Part shown: positions 8,421-15,561 of the stretch, one piece after another
Position numbering within the stretch: position 1 is the first letter of the stretch
Layout: each line of letters begins with the position of its first letter
From: an uncultured Phycisphaerales bacterium
GTDB taxonomy: Bacteria > Planctomycetota > Phycisphaerae > WQYP01
Assembly: GCA_937901265.1 (NCBI GenBank)
Contig: CALCHA010000630.1
Coordinates: forward strand, 1-19,736
Direction: 5' to 3'
Length of the DNA stretch: 19,736 nt
Notes under the pieces: model-generated
Database searches by the model: none
Told to the model about the DNA's origin: nothing
What the model saw: only the letters and a program-made list of their open reading frames with translations
Position numbers and translations under genes: made by a program

Positions 8421-8905
8421 GCGTACACCAGGGGTTAGGGGATAGCGGGGAGGGGGTCAGTTTCTTGACAGTAGGGAATTCGCGATTTTATCAGACGGAG
8501 GGGGGAGGGGTGTTAGCGCCGCGCAGGGTTTTGGGATCGGCCGCGGACGGCCCGGATGAGGGGATGTCGGTGGATGGGCAGGCTGCGGCGGAGGAGCGCC
8601 AAAAGGTCGCGGCGGAATGGGCATGGCGGGAGGCGTCCTTTCCAAACATCAGCGGCTACCGGCAAAACGTGCGACACGCACCGATTATGGGCCCCTCATC
8701 TTCGGCGAAATGGGCCCCGGAGCGTTGAATTTGCTGCGAAAATCAGCGACAAGCCCGCCACCCCGGCTGCCCGTGCATGGATTATCGGCTGGACACCCGC
8801 CACCGATCATGTGAAAACGCCTGCTGCCCGCCACGCCGCAGACGCCCAACGTGGCCTTGCGGTATGCTGGTGAGCGTGGATGGACATTTTCCGGGAGAGG
8901 CCTTC
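8421..8905. other. Divergent 485-bp intergenic region
   Basis: This separates the minus-strand M50/SecA cluster from the plus-strand HYExAFE gene. Short open frames on both strands are Pro/Arg-rich and lack good starts, so I do not call them genes. It holds a TTGACA box at 8465 and a TATGCT hexamer (8863-8868) upstream of the HYExAFE leader. No tRNA, terminator or strong hairpin is seen. Confidence 0.5.
8465..8494 (+). promoter_or_regulatory. Possible sigma70-type promoter
   Basis: A perfect TTGACA (8465-8470), an 18-base spacer and TATCAG (8489-8494, four of six matches to TATAAT). It reads rightward, but the next plus-strand start is over 400 bases away, so either a long leader or an unseen small RNA would be implied. 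Chance occurrence is possible. Confidence 0.3.
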
Positions 8906-9415
8906 ATGGGACCGCGGACCAAGCCGGTGGCGCACTACGAGGCGGCTTTTGAGGACTACCTCCGTCGCAAGGGCCTGCCCTACATCGCCGTCGATGAGGC
9001 CAAGAAGGCCCTCTTCGCGGGGGCCAAGCTCAAAAGCTTCGACTTCGTGGTTTACCGCCCCGAAGGCAAAAATCTGCTCGTCGACGTCAAAGGCCGCAAG
9101 CTTTCCGCGAGCAGCGCCAGCCTGCAGAACTGGGTCACCCGCGAAGACATCGACGATCTGCGTCAATGGCAGGAAATCTTCGGTGATGGCTTCGAGGCGG
9201 TGCTTCTGTTCATGTTTCACTGGCCTGGCCGCGTCGAAGAGGCCCCGCTGAAGGAAATGATGAGTTTCAACGGCAAGTGGTACGGAATGATGGGTATCTC
9301 TGTCCGCGACTACCGCGAACTCATGAAGCCGCGCTCCGAAGCGTGGGGAACGGTGCACCTGGGCGCCAAGGACTTTCGCAAGGCGGCCAAGGGCTGGGAG
9401 GAATGGGTGGGCTAG
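8906..9415 (+). CDS. HYExAFE-family protein, predicted PD-(D/E)XK nuclease-like fold
   Basis: 169 residues. The ATG at 8906 is chosen because GGGAGAGG (8893-8900) lies five bases upstream and the HYEAAFE signature follows at residues 10-16; longer in-frame extensions read as Arg/Pro-rich noise. I recognise this as the HYExAFE family of planctomycetes, whose function is not established to my knowledge. The pattern fits a restriction-endonuclease-like core: an acidic first helix (HYEAAFEDYLRRKG), then SFDFVVY with D46, then NLLVDVKGRK with D60-x-K62. That gives the E...D...DxK arrangement of PD-(D/E)XK nucleases and resolvases. The protein is soluble, with no signal peptide. It converges with the acyltransferase gene after only 24 bases. 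The nuclease role is inference. Confidence 0.88.
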   Translation: MGPRTKPVAHYEAAFEDYLRRKGLPYIAVDEAKKALFAGAKLKSFDFVVYRPEGKNLLVDVKGRKLSASSASLQNWVTREDIDDLRQWQEIFGDGFEAVLLFMFHWPGRVEEAPLKEMMSFNGKWYGMMGISVRDYRELMKPRSEAWGTVHLGAKDFRKAAKGWEEWVG

Positions 9416-9439
9416 CGGCGACGTTCGACGATCGGCGAT

Positions 9440-11260
9440 TCACGGCCGGCCGCCTTCGTTGGTGTCGTTGGTGAGGGGGATGTGCAGGCGGAAGTTGGCC
9501 CAGTCGCGCGGGCCGCGGTCGGCGGGGAGGGCTTGGCCCGGGGCGGAGGTGAGGGCGATGGCGACTTCCTTGAGGGCGGGGTTGGTGGGGAGGTGGAGGG
9601 TGTCCATCCAGTAGTCGCCGGCGGCGACGGAGCGGTTGGCGGAATCCTGGGGGTGATCGTGTTGGTCCAGGATTTTGCCCGTGGAATCGAGGTAGTGGGT
9701 GGCGACCTGGTAGTGCAGCGTCGTGGGGCGGAGGGCTTCCCAATAGAGCGTCAGATCCTGGCCGGTTGCGGTCCTCGTGAGGACGGCGCCGTCGAGGACG
9801 AATTCGTTGCCGAAGCGGACGCCCTTGGAGGAGGGGATGGCTTGGACGAGGGCGGCCTGGAGTTCGGCGGCGGAGCCGGGGGCGTGGAGCTTGGCGAACT
9901 TGCCGCGGGCAAAGATGGTGCCGGTGAGGGCGGCGACAAGGAGGGCGGCGGTGAGGATGGTCCGCGGGCCGGGGTCGAGGAGGTTGGCGAAAAGGGAGCG
10001 GGCCTTGCCGCCCGGCATTTCGAGGGCCTGGCGGGCCGCGGTGCGGGCGTCGCCGGATCCGCGGCGCCAGAGGGGGAAGCCCCGAACGATGGCCTTGCGC
10101 AGCGGCCGTTCGACGGCGGCCCAGATCAAGTAAGACGTGGCGAGGACGAGCGCCCAGTAAAAGGCGTAAACCAGCCAGGGAGAGAGCGCGAGGAATTGGT
10201 CGGCGTGAACGACGTACCACTTGATGAGCATCTGGTGCATGAGGTAGACGCTGAAGCTGATTTCCCCAAGGATCACGCCGAGCGGGGCGGAGAGGGCGTG
10301 AGAGATCCAGCCTTCCTCGCGGGCCATGATGTAGACGAGGATCGCAAAGGAGATGCAAACGGTACCGCCTTGCTGGAGCCACTGCTGGCCCGCCGCGCCG
10401 ACCCGGGGAAACGTGGCGGCCCAATCGGCGAAGCGGGCGGCGACAAACATGTTGGCGAGCATCAGGGCGATCGCGGCGAGTTCCAGAAGCGTGCCGGCGA
10501 GTTTTCCGAGGCGGCGGGCGGTGGTGTGGCGCCAGAGGAGCGCGACGGTCATGCCGAGGGTGAACTCGAAGACGCGGCAGAGCGGGCTGGTGTAGACCAG
10601 GCCGACGGCGGTGACACGGTCAAGCTGGTCGGGCACGGCCCGCGCGAACGGCAGGACGCCGGGCCGATTGCCCAGCCAGATCATCAAGACCGCGAGGGCG
10701 GCGGTGAGGGGAAGCTTCCACCACCAGGAGCGGGCGAAGCGGTGGATGAGCAGCGGGAACATCAGGTAGAACCCGAACTCGGTGGAGATGCTCCAGGAAA
10801 CGGCGTTGAAGGCGAGGTAGTCGCGCGGGAAGGGAAACCAGGATTGGAGCATGGCGATGTTGAGGCCCAGCGGGCGGAGCCAGCCCCACAAGCCGTGGTG
10901 TTCGTAGCCGATGGGGTTTGTGATGATCAGGGCGGTGAGGGCGAGCGTGGTGACGTGCGCGGGCCAGACGCGCGCGAAGCGGGCGCGCAGGAAGCGGCCG
11001 CGGGCCGTCCAGGTTTCCAGGTGCGGGTAGACGTAGGCGAGGATGAAGCCGGAGAGGACGAAGAAGAAGGAGACCGCCTGGAAGAGCAGGAAGGGCTTGA
11101 AGGTGCCGCGGGGGATGAGACCGACGTTGGAGGAGTGGTTGAGGACGATGGTGGCGGCGGCGAAGAAGCGAAGCGCCGTCAGCGCGTGCAGGCGACGCAC
11201 CGGCTGCCGCGCAAGATTGGGAAGCGGAACGGATGCGACTGCAGACGCGGCGGCGCTCAT
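9440..11260 (-). CDS. Acyltransferase-3 (OafA/YrhL-like) membrane protein with an extra C-terminal beta domain
   Basis: 606 residues. It is likely to transfer an acyl group from inside to a surface or periplasmic glycan. The acyltransferase-3 core shows RLHALTALRFFAAATIVLNH with the catalytic-type His42, the RARFARVWP motif (R94, R97), SWSISTEFGFYLMFPLL (155-171) and SFSVYLMHQ (335-343), within about ten membrane helices. A final helix near 434-450 leads into a domain at ~455-606 facing out of the cytoplasm. Its LTLYWEALRPTTLHYQVATHYLD segment, followed by a D-H-P turn, resembles beta domains found at the ends of some GT39-type membrane glycosyltransferases. There is no SGNH hydrolase domain. 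Its ATG overlaps the hisS stop (ATGA), so it is translationally coupled to hisS. The core call is firm; the identity of the C-terminal domain is tentative. Confidence 0.9.
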   Translation of the reverse strand: MSAAASAVASVPLPNLARQPVRRLHALTALRFFAAATIVLNHSSNVGLIPRGTFKPFLLFQAVSFFFVLSGFILAYVYPHLETWTARGRFLRARFARVWPAHVTTLALTALIITNPIGYEHHGLWGWLRPLGLNIAMLQSWFPFPRDYLAFNAVSWSISTEFGFYLMFPLLIHRFARSWWWKLPLTAALAVLMIWLGNRPGVLPFARAVPDQLDRVTAVGLVYTSPLCRVFEFTLGMTVALLWRHTTARRLGKLAGTLLELAAIALMLANMFVAARFADWAATFPRVGAAGQQWLQQGGTVCISFAILVYIMAREEGWISHALSAPLGVILGEISFSVYLMHQMLIKWYVVHADQFLALSPWLVYAFYWALVLATSYLIWAAVERPLRKAIVRGFPLWRRGSGDARTAARQALEMPGGKARSLFANLLDPGPRTILTAALLVAALTGTIFARGKFAKLHAPGSAAELQAALVQAIPSSKGVRFGNEFVLDGAVLTRTATGQDLTLYWEALRPTTLHYQVATHYLDSTGKILDQHDHPQDSANRSVAAGDYWMDTLHLPTNPALKEVAIALTSAPGQALPADRGPRDWANFRLHIPLTNDTNEGGRP

Positions 11261-12621
11261 GGAGCGATGTCTCCCGCCCCGCGCAGCTCCGCCAGGGTCT
11301 CCGCCAGTACCGCCGCCAGCGGAATCGTCCGCTCCTCGCGCGTCCGCAGATTCTTCAGCTTCGCTTTCCCCTCAGCGGCTTCCGCCGGTGCCAGAATCAG
11401 GGCCACTCGTGCGTGTGCCTTGCCCGCCTCCTCCAGCAGTTTGCCGATGTTCTTCGTTGCCTTGTAACTCGCCAACGCCGTCAGTCCCGCGGCACGCAGG
11501 ATCGCCAGTTGCCGCACCGCGTCGTCCGTCTGTTCCAGCGCGTTGATCACAAACAGGTCCGGCGGCGACACCCCCGCATTCGCCGGCAGCTTGCCTTTTT
11601 CCGCCAGTAGAAGCGCCAGTACCACATCTCCCATCCCAAACCCCGTCGCCGCAAGCGCCGGACCGCCGAACATCTCGATCAGCTTGTCGTACCGCCCGCC
11701 CCCGGCCACGGCCCGGTTGCCGCCCGAAACGTCCACCACCTCCCACACAAACCCCGTGTAGTAGGCCAACCCGCGAACGATCGAGGGATCGTACGTGGCG
11801 TAACCCGGAAGGCCCATCAGCGCAAGGGTCTTTTCGATGTGCGCCTGCATTCCCGAGATGGCATCGCGATACGCCGCAAAGTCGCCGTTGCTCCCAAGCG
11901 ACTCCCAGAAGGCCTCCGAAAGCGGATCCCCCCCCGCGGCCAGTTGCTCAAAGAACGCCTGCTCGCCAGCCGTCACTGCGTTGTCCGCATACTGCTTTCT
12001 GCGCTGCTCCGGTGCCAGCTTCGCCAGCCGGTCGAGAAGATAAAAACCAAACGGATAACGCTCGGGCGGAAGCCCCGCCAGCGCGAAGAGCTGCTCGACC
12101 AGCGCCCGATCATTCCACACCAGCTTCACATCCGAGGAGGCCAGCCCGAATTCGCGAAGCGTGTCGATGCACAGGGCCGCCGTCTCCAGGTCGAACTGCC
12201 GCCGCGCCTCGGGCGTCTCTCCGCCCAGCATGTCCACGTTCCACTGGATAAATTCGCGCAGCCGCCCCTTCTGCGGCCGCTCCGCGCGATAGCAGCGCGG
12301 AATGCTGAACCACTTGATCGGCCGCGGAAGGGCGTTGGCTTTGGCCGCCACCATCCGCGCCAGCGTCGGCGTGAACTCCGGGCGCAAGGCAAACTGCGTC
12401 CGGTCCTCCCCGCGCGATTCAAAATGGAAAAGCTGGCTGACGATCTCGTCGCCGGACTTCACCTTGTACAAATCGAGGTATTCAAACGTCGGCCCGTCGA
12501 CCTCGACGAATCCGTGCCGCAGCGACACGCGTCGCCACGTGTCCTCAATGTGCCGCCGAAGGGCCATGGCGTCGGGATAGAAATCCCGCGTCCCGGGGGG
12601 AGGTTGAAAGAGATTTTGCAT
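11257..12621 (-). CDS. hisS: Histidyl-tRNA synthetase
   Basis: 454 residues; charges tRNA-His with histidine in the cytoplasm. Class II signatures are in order: PPGTRDFYPD at the N-terminus, motif 1 around 44-52, ALRPEFTPTLAR (78-89), motif 2 CYRAERPQKGRLREFIQ (110-126), the histidine-specific block RGLAYYTGFVWE (283-294) and motif 3 with AVAGGGRYDKL (304-314) and GFGMG. An anticodon-binding domain follows from ~355. Two signature positions differ from the common bacterial form: RAERPQ instead of RHERPQ, and RGLAYY instead of RGLDYY. The ATG at 12621 has no Shine-Dalgarno sequence but a TAAACT hexamer nine bases upstream. The stop overlaps the acyltransferase start by four bases. Confidence 0.96.
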   Translation of the reverse strand: MQNLFQPPPGTRDFYPDAMALRRHIEDTWRRVSLRHGFVEVDGPTFEYLDLYKVKSGDEIVSQLFHFESRGEDRTQFALRPEFTPTLARMVAAKANALPRPIKWFSIPRCYRAERPQKGRLREFIQWNVDMLGGETPEARRQFDLETAALCIDTLREFGLASSDVKLVWNDRALVEQLFALAGLPPERYPFGFYLLDRLAKLAPEQRRKQYADNAVTAGEQAFFEQLAAGGDPLSEAFWESLGSNGDFAAYRDAISGMQAHIEKTLALMGLPGYATYDPSIVRGLAYYTGFVWEVVDVSGGNRAVAGGGRYDKLIEMFGGPALAATGFGMGDVVLALLLAEKGKLPANAGVSPPDLFVINALEQTDDAVRQLAILRAAGLTALASYKATKNIGKLLEEAGKAHARVALILAPAEAAEGKAKLKNLRTREERTIPLAAVLAETLAELRGAGDIAP

Positions 12622-12630
12622 AGGCGGGAG

Positions 12631-12636
12631 AGTTTA
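12631..12636 (-). promoter_or_regulatory. Possible -10 box for hisS
   Basis: On the minus strand the hexamer reads TAAACT (four of six matches to TATAAT) and ends nine bases before the hisS ATG. No convincing -35 box is seen. A start site here would give an almost leaderless mRNA. Confidence 0.3.
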
Positions 12637-12710
12637 CGAAGAATCCTCAAGAGTGAATAGCCCACACCTCCTTATCCAGGAACGGAAACGTTCTCCTTCG
12701 AAAGTCCAGA

Positions 12711-12876
12711 CGAAAACACGAAGGTCTTGAAGGACCCGCGAAGTGCACGAAGGGGTCCGGCAGAGCGTGGCCACGTGTCTCCGGAACCATCCATTGCCCA
12801 TTGCTGAAGGGATTGCGCGTTATGGATCAACGCCTTCGTGGGCTTCGTCCCTTGGTTTCTTCGTGCTTTTTCCGGC
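12711..12876. repeat. Degenerate inverted repeat of CACGAAG-type units
   Basis: The gap between hisS and the DUF3592 gene holds two arms built from CACGAAG/CCGCGAAG-like units. The left arm (12711-12753) has ACACGAAGG, TTGAAGGA, CGCGAAG and CACGAAGG. The right arm (12832-12876) has the complementary CCTTCGTGG, CTTCGT, TTCTTCGTGC and TTTTTCCGG. Reverse-complementing the left arm aligns with the right arm with several mismatches and a small gap. Open frames across it are low-complexity and not credible genes. It looks like a decayed intergenic repeat. Confidence 0.5.
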
Positions 12877-12966
12877 GTCGTGGTCAGGGTCCTCATGGGT
12901 GGCGAGTTTTGGGGTGTGGGTGCGGGAGCCCTCACGAGCCCGATCCACCGCTCCTTTGGATTTCTG

Positions 12967-12995
12967 TTGAGACCCGGCGCCGCCCGGGTTATCGT
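12967..12995 (+). promoter_or_regulatory. Promoter of the DUF3592 gene
   Basis: TTGAGA (12967-12972, five of six to TTGACA), exactly 17 bases, then TATCGT (12990-12995, four of six). The -10 hexamer ends eight bases before the ATG at 13004 and there is no Shine-Dalgarno sequence, so transcription would start at or just before the start codon. Confidence 0.5.
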
Positions 12996-13003
12996 TCGCC
13001 GGC

Positions 13004-14107
13004 ATGTGGCTGAGACTCTTCGGTATCGCGCTGTTCCTCGTCGGCATCATGGTGGGCCTGGCGGGTACCACCAACATGTGGGAGCAGGACCGGGCGGCGC
13101 GGGTCTACCAGCCCGTGCAGGCCGTGGTCCTCCAATCCTCCGTCGAAACGCATCACTCCGGGCGAAGCACCACCTACGAGCCGCACGTCTCCTACCGCTA
13201 CAGCGTCAACGGCATCGACCACGAGTCCGAAGAGCTTTCCGTGTGGGGAGAGTCCTTTGACCTGCATTCGTCGGCCCAGCACTTCATCGATCACTATCCC
13301 GCCGACGCAATTGTCACCGCTTATCGCGATCCGGACGACGCCGCCAAGGTGGTGCTCGTGCAGGATTATTCCTCCGGGCCCTACTGGATGGGCTTGGGCG
13401 GGTTCTATGCCGCCTGGCTCGGCATCATGATGACCGCCGGTGCGACACGCTCCGGACCCGCCGGCATGCGCGCCGTCCCCATGGGCGACGGCGGCTGGAC
13501 CCTGCTCCTGCCACCGAAAAATCTCAAAAAACGCGCCCGCGAATCGCTCGCGTGGTGGGTCGGCACCGCGGCCATCGTCGGCCTCGTCGCCGGCCACTAC
13601 GTGTTGCGGGCCCAGCACTGGGGCGTTGGCGGATACTTTCTGCTTGTGGTGGCGGCCGGTTGGCTGGTGCTGCAAACCGCCCTGACCTTCCGCCACTGGG
13701 GCGTGCAGCGCGCTGTCAGTGATGCCCGCGTCATGGTCACGCCCGTGCCCCTCAAACGGGAAGGGCCTGTTTCCGTGCGCGTGGAACTCGACGCTCTCCG
13801 CCCGTTGCGCATCGAAAGTGCTTCCACCAAAATCGTCTGCGTCGAGCATTACCAGGAAAAGCGTGGCAACAAAACTTCCAGCGGAACACGCACCAAAGGC
13901 GAAAGGCCATTGGATATCTGCTCGCCCAAAGCCATCGCCGCCGGTGAAATGGTCGAAGGAGAAGCGACCGCCCACGTGGACCCCGACTGGCCCCCCACCA
14001 GTGCCGACGAAGTCCACTACCCTTATTACACCTGGGAACTCCGCGTTCGGCTGAAATTCACGGGTGCCGCGGACTACCAGGAAACCTTCATCATCACCGC
14101 CGAGTGA
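13004..14107 (+). CDS. DUF3592-domain membrane protein with an arrestin-like C-terminal domain
   Basis: 367 residues, function unknown. Helices are predicted at about 1-22 (MWLRLFGIALFLVGIMVGL), 124-145, 183-202 and 208-226. Between the first two lies a typical DUF3592 extracytoplasmic domain (QAVVLQSSVETHH, HVSYRYSVNGIDHES, DAIVTAYRDPDD). The last ~130 residues form a beta-rich soluble part ending in YYTWELRVRLKF and a strand before the stop, a pattern seen in arrestin-like domains. The ATG at 13004 begins the first helix at once. A TTGAGA/TATCGT promoter lies immediately upstream. It converges on the small lysine-rich gene at 14250. The DUF3592 assignment is solid; the C-terminal fold is inferred. 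Confidence 0.85.
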   Translation: MWLRLFGIALFLVGIMVGLAGTTNMWEQDRAARVYQPVQAVVLQSSVETHHSGRSTTYEPHVSYRYSVNGIDHESEELSVWGESFDLHSSAQHFIDHYPADAIVTAYRDPDDAAKVVLVQDYSSGPYWMGLGGFYAAWLGIMMTAGATRSGPAGMRAVPMGDGGWTLLLPPKNLKKRARESLAWWVGTAAIVGLVAGHYVLRAQHWGVGGYFLLVVAAGWLVLQTALTFRHWGVQRAVSDARVMVTPVPLKREGPVSVRVELDALRPLRIESASTKIVCVEHYQEKRGNKTSSGTRTKGERPLDICSPKAIAAGEMVEGEATAHVDPDWPPTSADEVHYPYYTWELRVRLKFTGAADYQETFIITAE

Positions 14108-14164
14108 CCAGCGGTATGCCGCCCTTCAGCGAGCCCCCCGCAGCGACGCTGGAAAACGCCGCGA

Positions 14165-14196
14165 GGCCCGAAAATATCCGAGTGGATATCCGGGCC
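14165..14196. terminator. Hairpin between convergent genes
   Basis: GGCCCG (14165-14170) pairs with CGGGCC (14191-14196) and ATATCC (14174-14179) with GGATAT (14184-14189), closing a four-base loop with a small internal bulge (AAA against C). It sits between the DUF3592 stop and the end of the small lysine-rich gene. It has no proper T-run, so a bidirectional terminator role is only suggested. Confidence 0.35.
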
Positions 14197-14249
14197 CCGC
14201 GAGAGTCGTTCGCGCCGGCAGAGCCAGCCGCGTTCAAGGACAGGGAAGA

Positions 14250-14321
14250 TTATTTCTTCTTCGCTTTGTCCTTCTTGGGTTTTTTGACTTCCTTTTTATC
14301 GCGATTGTTGCCTTTGCCCAT
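14250..14321 (-). CDS. 23-residue lysine-rich small protein
   Basis: Minus strand, ATG at 14321 and TAA at 14252-14250. The protein begins MGKGNNRDKKEVKKPKKDK and ends AKKK: 12 of 23 residues are lysine. A strong ribosome-binding site (AAAGGAG) lies six bases upstream of the ATG, the best in the window, which makes a chance frame unlikely. The MGKGNN...KEVKKPKK pattern matches tiny conserved hypothetical proteins I recall from other bacteria. Such a peptide would be highly basic and disordered and might bind nucleic acid or ribosomes, but no function is established here. It lies downstream of the glycine-rich LTxxQ gene on the same strand, about 205 bases from its stop. Confidence 0.75.
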   Translation of the reverse strand: MGKGNNRDKKEVKKPKKDKAKKK

Positions 14322-14526
14322 GACGAGCTCCTTTAGTCCGCGTTGCGCCGCGCGATCACGCGATCCTGCGGGCACGCAAGAGATTCCATCGACGGATATG
14401 GTACGCCTTCTTCAAGCAATCGCCACAAAAACTTTTGCGGATGCAGAAGAAATCCGTCCCTCCCGTCACAGCGACATGCGCCGCACGGAGGCCCACCGGC
14501 CGCCGCGCGGGCGACAGTCGCACGGC
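14322..14526 (-). other. Gap between the LTxxQ gene and the lysine-rich gene, with possible tiny ORFs
   Basis: A 65-codon minus-strand frame starts with an ATG overlapping the upstream stop (ATGA at 14530-14527) and ends with TAA at 14335-14333, inside the ribosome-binding region of the lysine-rich gene. A second frame from a GTG reads about 37 residues, including FCIRKSFCGDCLKKAYHIRR, with a C-x5-C-x2-C arrangement. Base composition here is lower in GC than in the flanking genes. Neither frame is recognised; at most one can be real. Confidence 0.25.
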
Positions 14527-15561
14527 TCACGGCAGGCGGTCGACCAGATTCGCCGGCTGGCCATCGGGTCCGATCGCGCCGCCGCCATTGGCACCGTTCG
14601 CGCCATTGGCACCGCCGCGGCCTCCACGACCGCCTCGACCACCGCGGCCGCCGCCGGCGCCCGCCGCACCGCCACCTGCGCCCCCTGCACGGCCCGCACG
14701 ACCGGCTCCCGCTCCGCCCATCGCCCCTTGACCCTGACGATCCGCGAGCTGCTGCACAATCGGCGGAATCGCCGCGCCGCCCATCAGTATCGATGCCTGC
14801 CCATCCGTCAGCACTTCCGTTACCAGACGCTTGGAGAGCTTGCCCTCCACATCCTGAATCGCCGCCACGTCCGTCAGGTCCGGCAGTTCCGCCAACGCCT
14901 TGCCGGCCGCAGCGGTCATCTCCTTCACCTTCGTGGACTGGTCGCCGCTCAAGCCCATCAGCAGGATGCGGCCGTTCAATGCTTGCTCAAGCTTGAAGGT
15001 CTCCCACGTGATTTTCTGATCGGGCGTCAGCTCCGCATCGATCCCCGCCTGGTGCTTGGCCACCAGCTTCTGGTAATCCGCAACGATCGAGCGGAGAACG
15101 TCGCCCTGATTATCGGCGCCGGCAGCGCCGCCGCGACCACCCCGTCCGCCACGTGCCCCAGCGCGGCCGCCGCCCATGGCACCCCGGGTGTTCTGCATCG
15201 CCGTCTGATCGAACGTCGCCAGCTCGGTGTTCATCGCGTCAATCTTCGGCTTGATCTTGGTGTTCTGGTCGTCGGTGAGCTTCAGCAGGTTGTCCATTTC
15301 CGCCATCTGGTTCGCATAGGGGTTCGGTGCCCGCAGCCCCGCGCCCCCCTGACCTCCGCGTCCGCCACCCTGCCCAAAGGCACCTCCCCCGCCGCCACCC
15401 GCCTGCCCGAAGCCGCCACCTGCCTGCCCCCCACCCTGGCCGCCGCCAAAACGGCCGCCACCCCCGGCCCCGCCGCCGCCGCCGGCCTGGGCAAAAACCT
15501 GTCCGCCGCCGACGGCCAACGCCAGCACCGCTGCTCCAACGCAAATTCCGAAACGTTTCAT
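14527..15561 (-). CDS. Secreted glycine-rich protein with four LTxxQ-like motifs (Spy/CpxP-like)
   Basis: 344 residues. The start at 15561 is chosen over upstream frames because MKRFGICVGAAVLALAVGGG is a clean signal peptide (cleavage probably after AQA near 26) and GGAGA lies upstream at good spacing. The mature protein alternates Gly/Arg-rich low-complexity blocks (27-75, 130-149, 279-328) with helical segments. The helices carry LTDDQ (95-99), LTPDQ (178-182), LSGDQ (204-208) and LTDGQ (251-255), the hallmark repeat of Spy/CpxP periplasmic proteins. Inference: a periplasmic or surface protein of Spy-like type, perhaps stress- or metal-related. The RGG-like blocks also allow RNA or polyanion binding. 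The tandem GGRGG and GAN codon repeats at about 14580-14690 may vary in length. Confidence 0.82.
   Translation of the reverse strand: MKRFGICVGAAVLALAVGGGQVFAQAGGGGGAGGGGRFGGGQGGGQAGGGFGQAGGGGGGAFGQGGGRGGQGGAGLRAPNPYANQMAEMDNLLKLTDDQNTKIKPKIDAMNTELATFDQTAMQNTRGAMGGGRAGARGGRGGRGGAAGADNQGDVLRSIVADYQKLVAKHQAGIDAELTPDQKITWETFKLEQALNGRILLMGLSGDQSTKVKEMTAAAGKALAELPDLTDVAAIQDVEGKLSKRLVTEVLTDGQASILMGGAAIPPIVQQLADRQGQGAMGGAGAGRAGRAGGAGGGAAGAGGGRGGRGGRGGRGGANGANGANGGGAIGPDGQPANLVDRLP

Noticed and set aside
8457..8728. Short frames on both strands in the gap upstream of the HYExAFE gene
   Set aside because: Pro/Arg-rich or mixed sequence, no credible ribosome-binding site and no recognisable motif.
9482..11467. 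661-codon plus-strand frame antisense to the acyltransferase
   Set aside because: Extremely Gly/Glu-rich product mirroring Ala/Leu/Pro codons of the sense gene, which has clear acyltransferase-3 motifs.
12672..13013. Short frames in the hisS/DUF3592 gap
   Set aside because: They translate the CACGAAG inverted repeat and lack a plausible start or domain.
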